From Cellulomonas gelida (GTDB lineage Bacteria > Actinomycetota > Actinomycetes > Actinomycetales > Cellulomonadaceae), in NCBI RefSeq assembly GCF_006538725.1, contig NZ_BJLQ01000005.1:62001-126000 (forward strand): a stretch of 64,000 nucleotides of DNA, read 5' to 3'. Positions 43,550 through 50,948 of the stretch are shown one piece after another (position 1 is the stretch's first letter; every line of letters starts with the position of its first letter). Below the pieces are notes generated by a model. That model did not search any database. It had not been told where the DNA came from and was given only the letters and a program-made list of their open reading frames with translations. Position numbers and translations under genes: made by a program.

Positions 43550-43905
43550 GCAGCACGACGGTCCTCGTCGTCGCGGCGCGCCACGCGTCCGACGACGCGA
43601 TCGAGGCGCACGCGGCCGCCCTGCGCGCTGCCGGTGCCGACGTGACGATCGTCGACCTGCGGCCGGCCGGGCTCGCCGCGCGCGGCGAGCGGTCCGCCCT
43701 GCGAGCGGTGCGGGAGACGACCGACTCGTGGGCCGCCGCGCGCCGGGTGACGCGCGCGCACCGACGCATGCTCGCCCAGGCCGAGCTCGTCGTCGCGGCC
43801 GACCGGGCCGCGGTCCCCGCGGTCTGGCGCGCGCGGCGCTGGAACCCGCGCGCCGACCTCGTCAACGGCGTGCCGGGCGCGTTGCAGCTCCTCGCTGCGC
43901 GCTGA
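43546..43905 (+). CDS. Stand-alone half-glycosyltransferase (Rossmann-like) module
   Basis: 119 aa, ATG overlapping the previous stop. A beta strand and helix (TTVLVVAARHASDDAIEAHA, AALRAAGADVTIVDL) are followed by AELVVAADRAAVPAVWRARR and ADLVNGVPGAL. The pattern matches the C-terminal module of the glycosyltransferase at 38997 (DVVVMGDEASLPLAWRLAQR) and resembles the N-terminal lobe of GT4 enzymes without the donor-binding lobe. It may be the remnant of a third GT4 gene or a small accessory protein. Catalysis on its own is unlikely. Confidence 0.75.
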   Translation: MSSTTVLVVAARHASDDAIEAHAAALRAAGADVTIVDLRPAGLAARGERSALRAVRETTDSWAAARRVTRAHRRMLAQAELVVAADRAAVPAVWRARRWNPRADLVNGVPGALQLLAAR

Positions 43906-43909
43906 GGCA

Positions 43910-43941
43910 CCTCGCGCCGGGCACGCCCGCGCCAGGCGAGG
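43910..43941. terminator. Possible bidirectional hairpin between convergent genes
   Basis: CCTCGC and GCGAGG flank an inner GGGC-AC-GCCC stem in the 39-base gap between two convergent stops. The pairing is interrupted and there is no T-run. Confidence 0.35.
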
Positions 43942-43944
43942 GGG

Positions 43945-45060
43945 TCAGGCCCCGGCGTCCGCGCTCGCGGCGGGCTGCGGGACCAGGCGTGCGACCGCGT
44001 CCGCGAACGACGCGAGGTCCTCGCCCGCGACGTAGGAGTCGGCCGCGGCGAGCGCCGCAGTCCTCAGGCGCTCGAGCTCGGCGGGGTCAGCCGCCCACGC
44101 GCGCAACGCCTGTGCGGCCTGCCCCGTGTCGGCCACGACGACCCCGGCCCGCGTCTCGCGGACCACGGCCGCGCTGCGCGGCAGGTCGGTCGCGATGACC
44201 GCGAGCCCGCACGCGAGGTACTCGTAGAGCTTGGAGGGGATCGCGTCGCGGAACGCGGGCGTCGCGTCCAGCATGAGGAAGCCGACCCAGGCACCGCTCG
44301 CGAACGTCCACGCCTCACGCGGCGGCTGCCGCCCGTGCCAGCGCACCACGCCGGACAGCTCGGGCGACGCGAGCCGCTCGAGGAACTCCTCACGATCGGC
44401 CGGCGCGATGGGACCGACGAGGTCGAGCTCCCAGCCGCCCGCCGCCTCGATCGCGTCGAGCATCGCGAACAGGCCGCGGCTGCGCCGCAGGTCACCGATG
44501 TACACCGCGCGCGGCGTCGCGCCCGGCGGGGTCGGCGCGGGCAGCATCGACGTGTCCGCGAGGTTGCGCACGACGAGCCGGTGCGCGGCGTCGGGCATCA
44601 AGTGGTCGTCAGCCACGACGAGCAGGTCGGCGCGCCGCGCGGCACGTGAGCCGAGCCGCGCGGAGATCGCCGCGCCCCCGCCCCGCAGCCCGGACGCCCA
44701 CGCCCGGTCCTTGAGCAGCAGCTCGTAGTCCTCGTGGACGTCCGTCACGAGCGCCGTGCGCCGTCCGACGACCCGGCGCAGTCGTTGCGCGACCCGCGCA
44801 CCCGCCGCCGAGTCGGGGTCGAGCGCGACGACCACGTCACCGCTCGTGCGCAGAGGCAGCGTGAGCGCGTACCAGGCACGGCGCAGCGCGCCCCGGCGGG
44901 GCCACGTGCGCGTCGTCGCGCCGGGCGGGCCCGAGCTCGCAGCGCCGAGGCCCAGGACCTCCACCCGCAGACCGGCGCGCTGCAGCGCAGCGGCCTCGCG
45001 GTGCAGGCGCGCGTCGGCGACATCGTGACCGGAGGTCACGATGCTCACCTGCGGCCTCAC
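43945..45060 (-). CDS. GT4-type glycosyltransferase
   Basis: 371 aa from a GTG 14 bases after the ABC ATPase gene, with GGAGA about seven bases upstream; the frame runs further up but overlaps the ATPase. It begins VRPQVSIVTSGHDVADARLH and has GDVVVALDPDSAAGARVAQR, TALVTDVHEDYELLLKD, RAVYIGDLRRSRGLFAML and AIPSKLYEYLACGLAVIATD (donor-site helix). The last motif and the DVHE sequence are typical of GT4 enzymes in polysaccharide clusters. It is the final gene of an operon with the exporter and a GT2 enzyme. Confidence 0.87.
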   Translation of the reverse strand: MRPQVSIVTSGHDVADARLHREAAALQRAGLRVEVLGLGAASSGPPGATTRTWPRRGALRRAWYALTLPLRTSGDVVVALDPDSAAGARVAQRLRRVVGRRTALVTDVHEDYELLLKDRAWASGLRGGGAAISARLGSRAARRADLLVVADDHLMPDAAHRLVVRNLADTSMLPAPTPPGATPRAVYIGDLRRSRGLFAMLDAIEAAGGWELDLVGPIAPADREEFLERLASPELSGVVRWHGRQPPREAWTFASGAWVGFLMLDATPAFRDAIPSKLYEYLACGLAVIATDLPRSAAVVRETRAGVVVADTGQAAQALRAWAADPAELERLRTAALAAADSYVAGEDLASFADAVARLVPQPAASADAGA

Positions 45061-45074
45061 CGCGCGGTCTCCAT

Positions 45075-46154
45075 TCAGAGGTCTTCGAGGGTGAAGGCGT
45101 TCTCGCCGACCTCGAGGAAGCGCGTGTAGGCGTCGCCGCAGGCCTGCGGCGTGCCGCGCATCATGAGTCGGCCTTCGTGGATCCAGATCGCCTCGTTGCA
45201 CAGCTCGCGGATCGACGCGAGCGAGTGGCTGACGAGGAACATGGCGCGCGCCGAGGACATGAGCTCGTCCATCTTCGCGGCGGCCTTGTTCTTGAACCGG
45301 GCGTCACCGGCGGACAGCGCCTCGTCGATGAGCAGGATGTCCGGCTCCATGTGCACCGAGACCGCGAACGCGAGGCGCTGGGCCATGCCCGCGGAGTAGG
45401 TGCGCAGCGGCAGGTCCATGAAGTCGCCGAGCTCGGCGAACTCCGCGATCTCCTCGGCTCGCTCCGCGACCTGCGCGCGCGTCAGGCCCTGCGCGAGTCC
45501 GCCGAGCATGACGTTCTCGCGACCCGAGAGCGCGCCGTTGAAGCCGACACCCAACGAGAGCAGGGAGCTGATCTCCCCGCGGACCTCGATGCGCCCGCTC
45601 GTCGGCGGCAGCACCCCGGCCAGCGCACGCATGAGCGTCGACTTGCCGGCGCCGTTCGCGCCGATGATGCCGAGCGCCGTGCCCTCCATGACGTCGAACG
45701 ACAGGTTCTGCAGCGCGTGCACCTCGCGCACCGCTCGCTCGCCGCGGCCCAGGCGCACGATCGCGCTCTTGATCGTCGGGATCTTCTCGAACGTCGTGCG
45801 GTACGTGATCGACAGGTCCTGGACGCTCACCGCGGGCGGCGCGTCCGGGTCGACCGGGTACTTGCGCTCGATCCGCGGCTGAGCGACGGCGGGAGCCGGT
45901 GCAGGCTCGGGCGTCTCGGCGTCGGCCACCGGCGCATCCGCAGGAGGCTCGTCGCCGGGCTGAGCGGCGGCCGGCTGAGCGGCGACCGCCTGGCCCTCGG
46001 CGTCAGTGCCCTGAGCGGGCTGGTCGTCCACGACCTTGGCGTCGATCGCCTCGGTGTCCGTGGGCACAGCATCCCCCTGGTCGGCGGCAGCGGGCTGCAC
46101 CTCGGGGTGCGCGTTCTCGTCGGACCGGCGGGAACCGCCCTGGGTCAGGTCCAT
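45075..46154 (-). CDS. Polysaccharide ABC exporter, ATPase subunit (Wzt/TagH type)
   Basis: 359 aa. The first ~105 residues are a disordered Pro/Ala/Asp-rich extension. The nucleotide-binding domain has Walker A GANGAGKST (165-173), signature TYSAGMAQRLAF, Walker B ILLIDEALSAGD and the switch His in FLVSHSLASI. It ends soon after the ABC domain, so the carbohydrate-binding C-terminal domain of long Wzt proteins is absent; the long N-terminal extension is unusual. With the permease one base upstream it would export an undecaprenol-linked polysaccharide or teichoic-acid-like polymer. Confidence 0.93.
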   Translation of the reverse strand: MDLTQGGSRRSDENAHPEVQPAAADQGDAVPTDTEAIDAKVVDDQPAQGTDAEGQAVAAQPAAAQPGDEPPADAPVADAETPEPAPAPAVAQPRIERKYPVDPDAPPAVSVQDLSITYRTTFEKIPTIKSAIVRLGRGERAVREVHALQNLSFDVMEGTALGIIGANGAGKSTLMRALAGVLPPTSGRIEVRGEISSLLSLGVGFNGALSGRENVMLGGLAQGLTRAQVAERAEEIAEFAELGDFMDLPLRTYSAGMAQRLAFAVSVHMEPDILLIDEALSAGDARFKNKAAAKMDELMSSARAMFLVSHSLASIRELCNEAIWIHEGRLMMRGTPQACGDAYTRFLEVGENAFTLEDL

Positions 46155-46155
46155 G

Positions 46156-47025
46156 TCAGAGGCGGACAGCGAACTCACGCTCCCTCGACATGAAGAGCAG
46201 CGACCCGGCGACCGCGGCGACCACGGCCCAGATCGCACCGGCGAGCCACACCTTGGGCTCGGGGACCTCGTTGAGCAGGGCGAGCTGCGTCCACCCGCCG
46301 ATCAGCGAGAACAGCGGGTTGCCGATGAGCATGAGGTGCGCGAATCGCTGTCCGTGGCCGCCCAGGTCGTCGATGGTCCACAGCACGGGCGACAGGTACA
46401 GCCAGATGCGCGTGAAGAACGGCAGGAAGCTCGACGTGTCCCGGAAGTAGACCTGCAAGGTGGCCATGATCGCCGCCAGGCCGAAGCTGAACACGGTGAT
46501 CATCAGCAGGAACACGACCGAGAGGAGCATCTGCAACCCCCACGGCTCGTCCGTGAACGCCTTGATCACCAGGAAGACGGGGACCGTCGGCAGGAACCGG
46601 AAGAACGCCGTGCGCACGGCAGCCAGGGGCATGAGCAGGCGCGGGAACGCCATGTTCATAATGAGTCGCCCGCCGCCGGTCACAGAGGTCGCGCCCTGCT
46701 GGAGGCCACCGGCCACGAGCTGGAACACGAACAAGCCACAGACGATGTGCGCGAGGCGGTCCACGCCGCCGCCGTTCGAGCTCAGGATCGCGACGAGCAG
46801 GTAGTAGACGAGCGCCATGAGCAGCGGGTTCAGCACAAGCCAGAGCTGGCCGAAGACGGTCTGCGTGTGCGCGGCACGGATGCCCGACCGCGAGAACTCC
46901 GCGGCGAACGGGAGCCGGTGGCGCAGGTCGCTGAAGTACGGACCGAACTTGGGCAGGCCGGCGCGGTGGGGCTCGTAGACGCGAAGCTCTCCCCTACGCG
47001 GGCGCACGGCTTCCTGGGTGGGCAT
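46156..47025 (-). CDS. Polysaccharide ABC exporter, permease subunit (Wzm/TagG type)
   Basis: 289 aa; the ATG at 47025 is used because MPTQEAVRPRRGELRVYEPH gives the normal length and upstream residues overlap the next gene. After an amphipathic N-terminus (FSDLRHRLPFAAEFSRSGIR) the segment QTVFGQLWLVLNPLLMALVY begins six transmembrane helices of the ABC-2 type. The motif QVYFRDTSSFLPFFTRIWLY is typical of Wzm/TagG. One base separates it from the ATPase gene, so they form one transporter. Confidence 0.93.
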   Translation of the reverse strand: MPTQEAVRPRRGELRVYEPHRAGLPKFGPYFSDLRHRLPFAAEFSRSGIRAAHTQTVFGQLWLVLNPLLMALVYYLLVAILSSNGGGVDRLAHIVCGLFVFQLVAGGLQQGATSVTGGGRLIMNMAFPRLLMPLAAVRTAFFRFLPTVPVFLVIKAFTDEPWGLQMLLSVVFLLMITVFSFGLAAIMATLQVYFRDTSSFLPFFTRIWLYLSPVLWTIDDLGGHGQRFAHLMLIGNPLFSLIGGWTQLALLNEVPEPKVWLAGAIWAVVAAVAGSLLFMSREREFAVRL

Positions 47026-47032
47026 GGCTGGC

Positions 47033-48160
47033 TCAGTCCTCCGCCGGGTGACGGTCGATTCCCTCGCCCGCGGCGGATCGGGGCTGTCGGGACGCATTGG
47101 CCGGATCAGGATAGAGGACGCGAGCCTGCGTGCCGCCAGCCTCCGCCCCCACGCCGCGCAGGAACCCCGAGCCCCAGGCGACATGCATCGTCGCGATCGC
47201 GGCGGGCAGGCGCAGGCGGGCCGCGGGACTCATCCCCCGGCCCACGACGACCGACCCCGCGAGCACGCCGACGGCGTACGCAGCGGGAACGACGGCACCG
47301 GCGACGAGCCACGTCGGGCCGACGGTCGCGCCGACGAGCCCGAGGACGGCCCCGCCCGCGATGCCGACCACGGCCGCTGGGGGTGTGAGGTAGCGCACAC
47401 CCGCGGTCTCCGGGTGGTGCCGCATGACCTGCCGGCGCCACTGCCCGCTGCGGAAGAACTGCCGGGCGAGCGAGCGCACGTCGCCGCGCGGCCGGTAGGT
47501 CACCGCCAGGCGCGGGTCGAACCACACGACGTCGCCGTTCTCCCGCAGCCGGTGGTTGAGCTCCCAGTCCTGCGCCCGCACGAAGTGCTCGTCGTACCCG
47601 CCGACGCGCTCGAGCGCGTCCCGGCGGAACACCCCGAGGTAGACGGTCGGCGCCGGTCCGGCCTGACCGCCCGTGTGGAACGACGCGGCGCCGATGCCGA
47701 GTCGGCTGCTCATCGCGCGCGCGACGGCCTCCTCGAACGGCGTGGTGCCCACGGGGACCATGAGCCCACCGACGTTGGCGGCGCCCGTCTCGAGCAGCGC
47801 CTCGACCGCCACGCGCACGTAGTCGCGCTCGATCTCGCTGTGCCCGTCGACGCGGACCAGCACGTCGTGCCGCGCCGCGGCGACCGCGATGTTCAACCCG
47901 GCCGGCGTCAGACCCGTGGGGTTGTCCAGGACGCGCACCCGGGCGTCGCCGGCAGCGAGATCGTCGGCGATCTCGCGCGTCCGGTCGTGGCTGGGGCCCA
48001 CCGCGACGACGATCTCGAGCTCGCCCGGGTAGTCCTGGTCGAGCACCTGCTCGATCGCGGCCGTGAGGTGCCGTTCCTCCTCGCGGACCGTGAGGAACAC
48101 CGAGACCGGAGGCAGGCTGCTGGTGCCGTCGGGCTCCGACGGGCTGGTCGAGGGGGACAT
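47033..48160 (-). CDS. GT2 glycosyltransferase with C-terminal membrane helices
   Basis: 375 aa from the ATG at 48160. Motifs are VSVFLTVREEERHLTAAIEQ, DNPTGLTPAGLNIAVAAARH, VRVDGHSEI (DxD-like DGH), FRRDALERVGGYDEHFVRAQ and QDWELNHRLRENG. These resemble the succinoglycan/ExoA-like GT2 group. Two or three hydrophobic segments follow after residue 270 (VVGIAGGAVLGLVGATVG). It is the first gene of the exporter operon; a TAGCCT box eight bases before the ATG suggests a leaderless start. Likely cytoplasmic-face sugar transfer to a lipid-linked chain. Confidence 0.9.
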   Translation of the reverse strand: MSPSTSPSEPDGTSSLPPVSVFLTVREEERHLTAAIEQVLDQDYPGELEIVVAVGPSHDRTREIADDLAAGDARVRVLDNPTGLTPAGLNIAVAAARHDVLVRVDGHSEIERDYVRVAVEALLETGAANVGGLMVPVGTTPFEEAVARAMSSRLGIGAASFHTGGQAGPAPTVYLGVFRRDALERVGGYDEHFVRAQDWELNHRLRENGDVVWFDPRLAVTYRPRGDVRSLARQFFRSGQWRRQVMRHHPETAGVRYLTPPAAVVGIAGGAVLGLVGATVGPTWLVAGAVVPAAYAVGVLAGSVVVGRGMSPAARLRLPAAIATMHVAWGSGFLRGVGAEAGGTQARVLYPDPANASRQPRSAAGEGIDRHPAED

Positions 48161-48168
48161 CGCGGACC

Positions 48169-48174
48169 AGGCTA
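48169..48174 (-). promoter_or_regulatory. Candidate leaderless -10 of the exporter operon
   Basis: Minus-strand TAGCCT followed by eight bases and the ATG of the GT2 gene. It lies in the divergent region shared with the first LCP gene. Confidence 0.4.
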
Positions 48175-48320
48175 GCCCAGCCGACCACCCCGCCGGTCCT
48201 CGCCTGGGGACGAACGGCGCACGGACACCCGGACGGGTCGCGTGGGCCCGTGTGCGCGGATCTTCACGACCCCTCCACCGTGCCGTCGCACGAGTCCCCA
48301 CGGCGACGACCGGACGCTCG

Positions 48321-48326
48321 TAGCGT
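48321..48326 (+). promoter_or_regulatory. Candidate leaderless -10 of the first LCP gene
   Basis: TAGCGT, then seven bases, then GTG at 48334. The same layout recurs before the second LCP gene. Confidence 0.5.
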
Positions 48327-48333
48327 CGGCCGC

Positions 48334-49572
48334 GTGCCGCTCACCGCCCAGCCCGCCGCCCCGACGAGCAGGCACGCGCGCGGTCGGCGCGAGCGACGCG
48401 CGCTGCGTGTGGTCGCGCTCACCGCGCTCGCCGCCATGACGTTCACGGGCACGGCCGCGCTCACGTTCGTCGTGCGGCTCGACGACAACATCCACCACCT
48501 CGACCTCGACCCGCTGCTCGGCCCGCGCCCCACGGCCGCGGCGCAGGCGCAGGACCCGGCAGAGGGCCGTGCGCTCACGCTGCTGCTGCTCGGGTCGGAC
48601 TCGCGGGCCGGCAAGAACGGCACGATCGGCGGCACGGTGGCCGACAGCATGCGGTCCGACACGACGATCGTGCTGCACGTCTCCGCGGACCGCTCGCGCG
48701 TCGAGCTCGTCTCCATCCCGCGGGACTCGATGGTCGCGATCCCGCAGTGCACGACGACGAGCGGCGAGACGATCGCCGCGAGCGAGTACTCGAGGTTCAA
48801 CAAGGCGTTCGCCCTCGGCTGGGACCACGGTCAGGACCTCGAGTCGGCCGCCGCGTGCGCGTGGCGCACGGTCGAGGCGACCACGGGGGTCCTCGTCGAC
48901 GACTTCCTGCTCGTCGACTTCGTGGGGTTCCGCGACATGGTGGACGCGGTCGACGGGGTGTGGATCTGCGTCCCGCGCGACATGGACGACCGCAAGGCCA
49001 AGCTGCACGTCAAGGCCGGCTACCAGCGGTTCACAGGCCCGACCGCCCTGGCGTTCGCGCGCTCGCGCGGGTTCCAGGGCAACTACGGCATGGACACCGG
49101 GCGGATCGGCAACCAGCAGCGGCTGCTCGCCGCACTCGCCGACAAGGCGCTGTCGAGCGAGGTCCTGACGGACCTGCCCGCTCTGATGCGCCTGCTCGAC
49201 GCGGTGACGCGCTCGCTCACCACCTCGATGAGCACGACCGACCTCGCGGGGCTCGCGCGCAGCCTGCGCGACGTCCGGACCGGCGACGTCACGTTCCTGA
49301 CCATCCCCACGCTCCCGGACCCGCGTGACCCCGACAACACGCTCGTCTGGGCGGACGACGCCGCGACCGTGTGGGCCAACCTCGCGCGGGACGCACCCGC
49401 TCTGACCGGCACGGCGCAGGACCCGCAGACGCGTGACGAGCCCGGCACGAGTGCGACGTCCCGGCCGACCGGGCCAGCAGGCTCGTCGGGCACGGCGCGG
49501 CCCTCGCACGGGTCGACGAAGAAGGCGGGGCGTGAGGCGTTCACACTCGACGACGAGACCGCGTCGTGCTGA
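48334..49572 (+). CDS. LytR-CpsA-Psr (LCP) family wall-polymer ligase 1
   Basis: 412 aa, GTG start. A basic N-terminus and one transmembrane helix (about residues 27-50) place the LCP domain outside the membrane. Core motifs are LLLGSDSRAGKNG, MRSDTTIVLHVSADR, VSIPRDSMVAIP, FVGFRDMVDAVDGVWICVP, LAFARSR and RIGNQQRLLAAL; the conserved Asp and Arg residues that bind the pyrophosphate lipid are present. LCP proteins transfer undecaprenol-linked glycopolymers to peptidoglycan. A Ser/Thr/Pro-rich tail ends in KKAGREAFTLDDETASC, almost repeated in the next gene. Confidence 0.93.
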   Translation: MPLTAQPAAPTSRHARGRRERRALRVVALTALAAMTFTGTAALTFVVRLDDNIHHLDLDPLLGPRPTAAAQAQDPAEGRALTLLLLGSDSRAGKNGTIGGTVADSMRSDTTIVLHVSADRSRVELVSIPRDSMVAIPQCTTTSGETIAASEYSRFNKAFALGWDHGQDLESAAACAWRTVEATTGVLVDDFLLVDFVGFRDMVDAVDGVWICVPRDMDDRKAKLHVKAGYQRFTGPTALAFARSRGFQGNYGMDTGRIGNQQRLLAALADKALSSEVLTDLPALMRLLDAVTRSLTTSMSTTDLAGLARSLRDVRTGDVTFLTIPTLPDPRDPDNTLVWADDAATVWANLARDAPALTGTAQDPQTRDEPGTSATSRPTGPAGSSGTARPSHGSTKKAGREAFTLDDETASC

Positions 49573-49691
49573 CCCGCGGGCTCACCCGATGCGTGCCCGG
49601 CTGTCCGGATCGCCCGCTGACCTGCATCGATCTGCACAACTTCTCCACCGGGCTCCTCCTGTCGCTCCCTCGCTCGTCCAGCCCCCGTCCC

Positions 49692-49697
49692 TAGGAT
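49692..49697 (+). promoter_or_regulatory. Candidate leaderless -10 of the second LCP gene
   Basis: TAGGAT, then seven bases, then GTG at 49705, matching the arrangement upstream of the first LCP gene. Confidence 0.5.
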
Positions 49698-49704
49698 CGA
49701 CGCC

Positions 49705-50946
49705 GTGCCTGTCCGCCACATGTCTGCCGAGCGCCCAGCCAACGCGCGCCACGCCCGCCACCACCGCAGCGGGCGGATCCTGCAGAGCGTCGCGCTGGTG
49801 ACGGTCGCGATCCTCGCCTTCGGCGGGACCGCGGCCTACTCGGTGTACGCGCGGCTCAACGGCAACATCGACCACGTCGACGTCTCCGGCCTGCTCGGCC
49901 CGCGGCCGACGCAGACGCCCCAGGCGGGAGCCGACCCCAACGCCGGCAAGGCCGTCAACATCCTGCTGCTCGGCTCCGACTCCCGCGAGGGCGAGAACGG
50001 CGCGATCGGCGGCCGGGTCGCGGGCGGGATGCGCTCCGACACCGCGATCGTCATGCACATCTCGGCGGACCGGTCGCGCGTCGAGATGGTCTCGATCCCG
50101 CGTGACTCGCTCGTCGAGATCCCGACGTGCAAGACCACCAACGGCGACACGAGCTCCAGCGGCCGCGCGATGTTCAACGAGGCGTTCGCGCGCGGCTGGG
50201 ACAAGGGTCTCGACCTCGCCTCAGCGGCCGCCTGCACGTGGCGCACGGTCGAGGCCACGACGGGCGTCACGATCCACGACTTCGTGCTCGTCGACTTCGC
50301 GGGCTTCCAGACGATGGTCGACGCGATCGGCGGGGTGGACATGTGCATCCCGACCGACATGGACGACAAGAAGGCCCGCCTGCACGTCGAGGCCGGCAAC
50401 CGGCACCTCGACGGCAAGACCGCGCTGGCGTACGCCCGCTCGCGGCACAGCCAGGCGGGCGACGGCTCGGACATCGCGCGCATCGGCAACCAGCAGCGGC
50501 TGCTCGCCGCGATGGCGTCCCAGACGCTGTCGAAGAACGTCCTGACGGACTGGACGGACCTGCTCGGGCTGCTCAACGCCGCGACCAAGTCGGTCACGAC
50601 GTCGATGTCGACATCCGACCTCGCCGGGCTCGCCTACAGCGCTCGCGGCATCCGCACTGGCAACATCACGTTCATGACGATCCCGTGGGGCGCGGCACCC
50701 GAGAACAAGAACCGGGTCGTGTGGACGTCCGAGGCGGACGTCATCTGGTCGAACATCGCCGGCGACATCCCGATGCTCCGAGGCACCGACGACGACCGCG
50801 GCACCCAGCCGACCAAGGAACCGACGAAGGCGGCGACCAAGGGCCCGACGGCGACCGCGGACCCGTCCAAGGAGCCCACCGCCAAGGCGACCCGCAAGGC
50901 CGGTCGCGAGTCCTTCACGCTCGACGACGACACCGGCAAGTGCTGA
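49705..50946 (+). CDS. LytR-CpsA-Psr (LCP) family wall-polymer ligase 2
   Basis: 413 aa, GTG start. One transmembrane helix lies at about residues 27-50, then the LCP domain with LLLGSDSREGENG, VSIPRDSLVEIP, FAGFQTMVDAIGGVDMCIP, LAYARSR and RIGNQQRLLAAM. It is a tandem duplicate of the previous gene, with similarity through the disordered tail to RKAGRESFTLDDDTGKC at the C-terminus. Both would act at the outer membrane face in attaching polymer to the wall. The third LCP gene follows after 2 bases, so those two are co-transcribed. Confidence 0.93.
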   Translation: MPVRHMSAERPANARHARHHRSGRILQSVALVTVAILAFGGTAAYSVYARLNGNIDHVDVSGLLGPRPTQTPQAGADPNAGKAVNILLLGSDSREGENGAIGGRVAGGMRSDTAIVMHISADRSRVEMVSIPRDSLVEIPTCKTTNGDTSSSGRAMFNEAFARGWDKGLDLASAAACTWRTVEATTGVTIHDFVLVDFAGFQTMVDAIGGVDMCIPTDMDDKKARLHVEAGNRHLDGKTALAYARSRHSQAGDGSDIARIGNQQRLLAAMASQTLSKNVLTDWTDLLGLLNAATKSVTTSMSTSDLAGLAYSARGIRTGNITFMTIPWGAAPENKNRVVWTSEADVIWSNIAGDIPMLRGTDDDRGTQPTKEPTKAATKGPTATADPSKEPTAKATRKAGRESFTLDDDTGKC

Positions 50947-50948
50947 GC

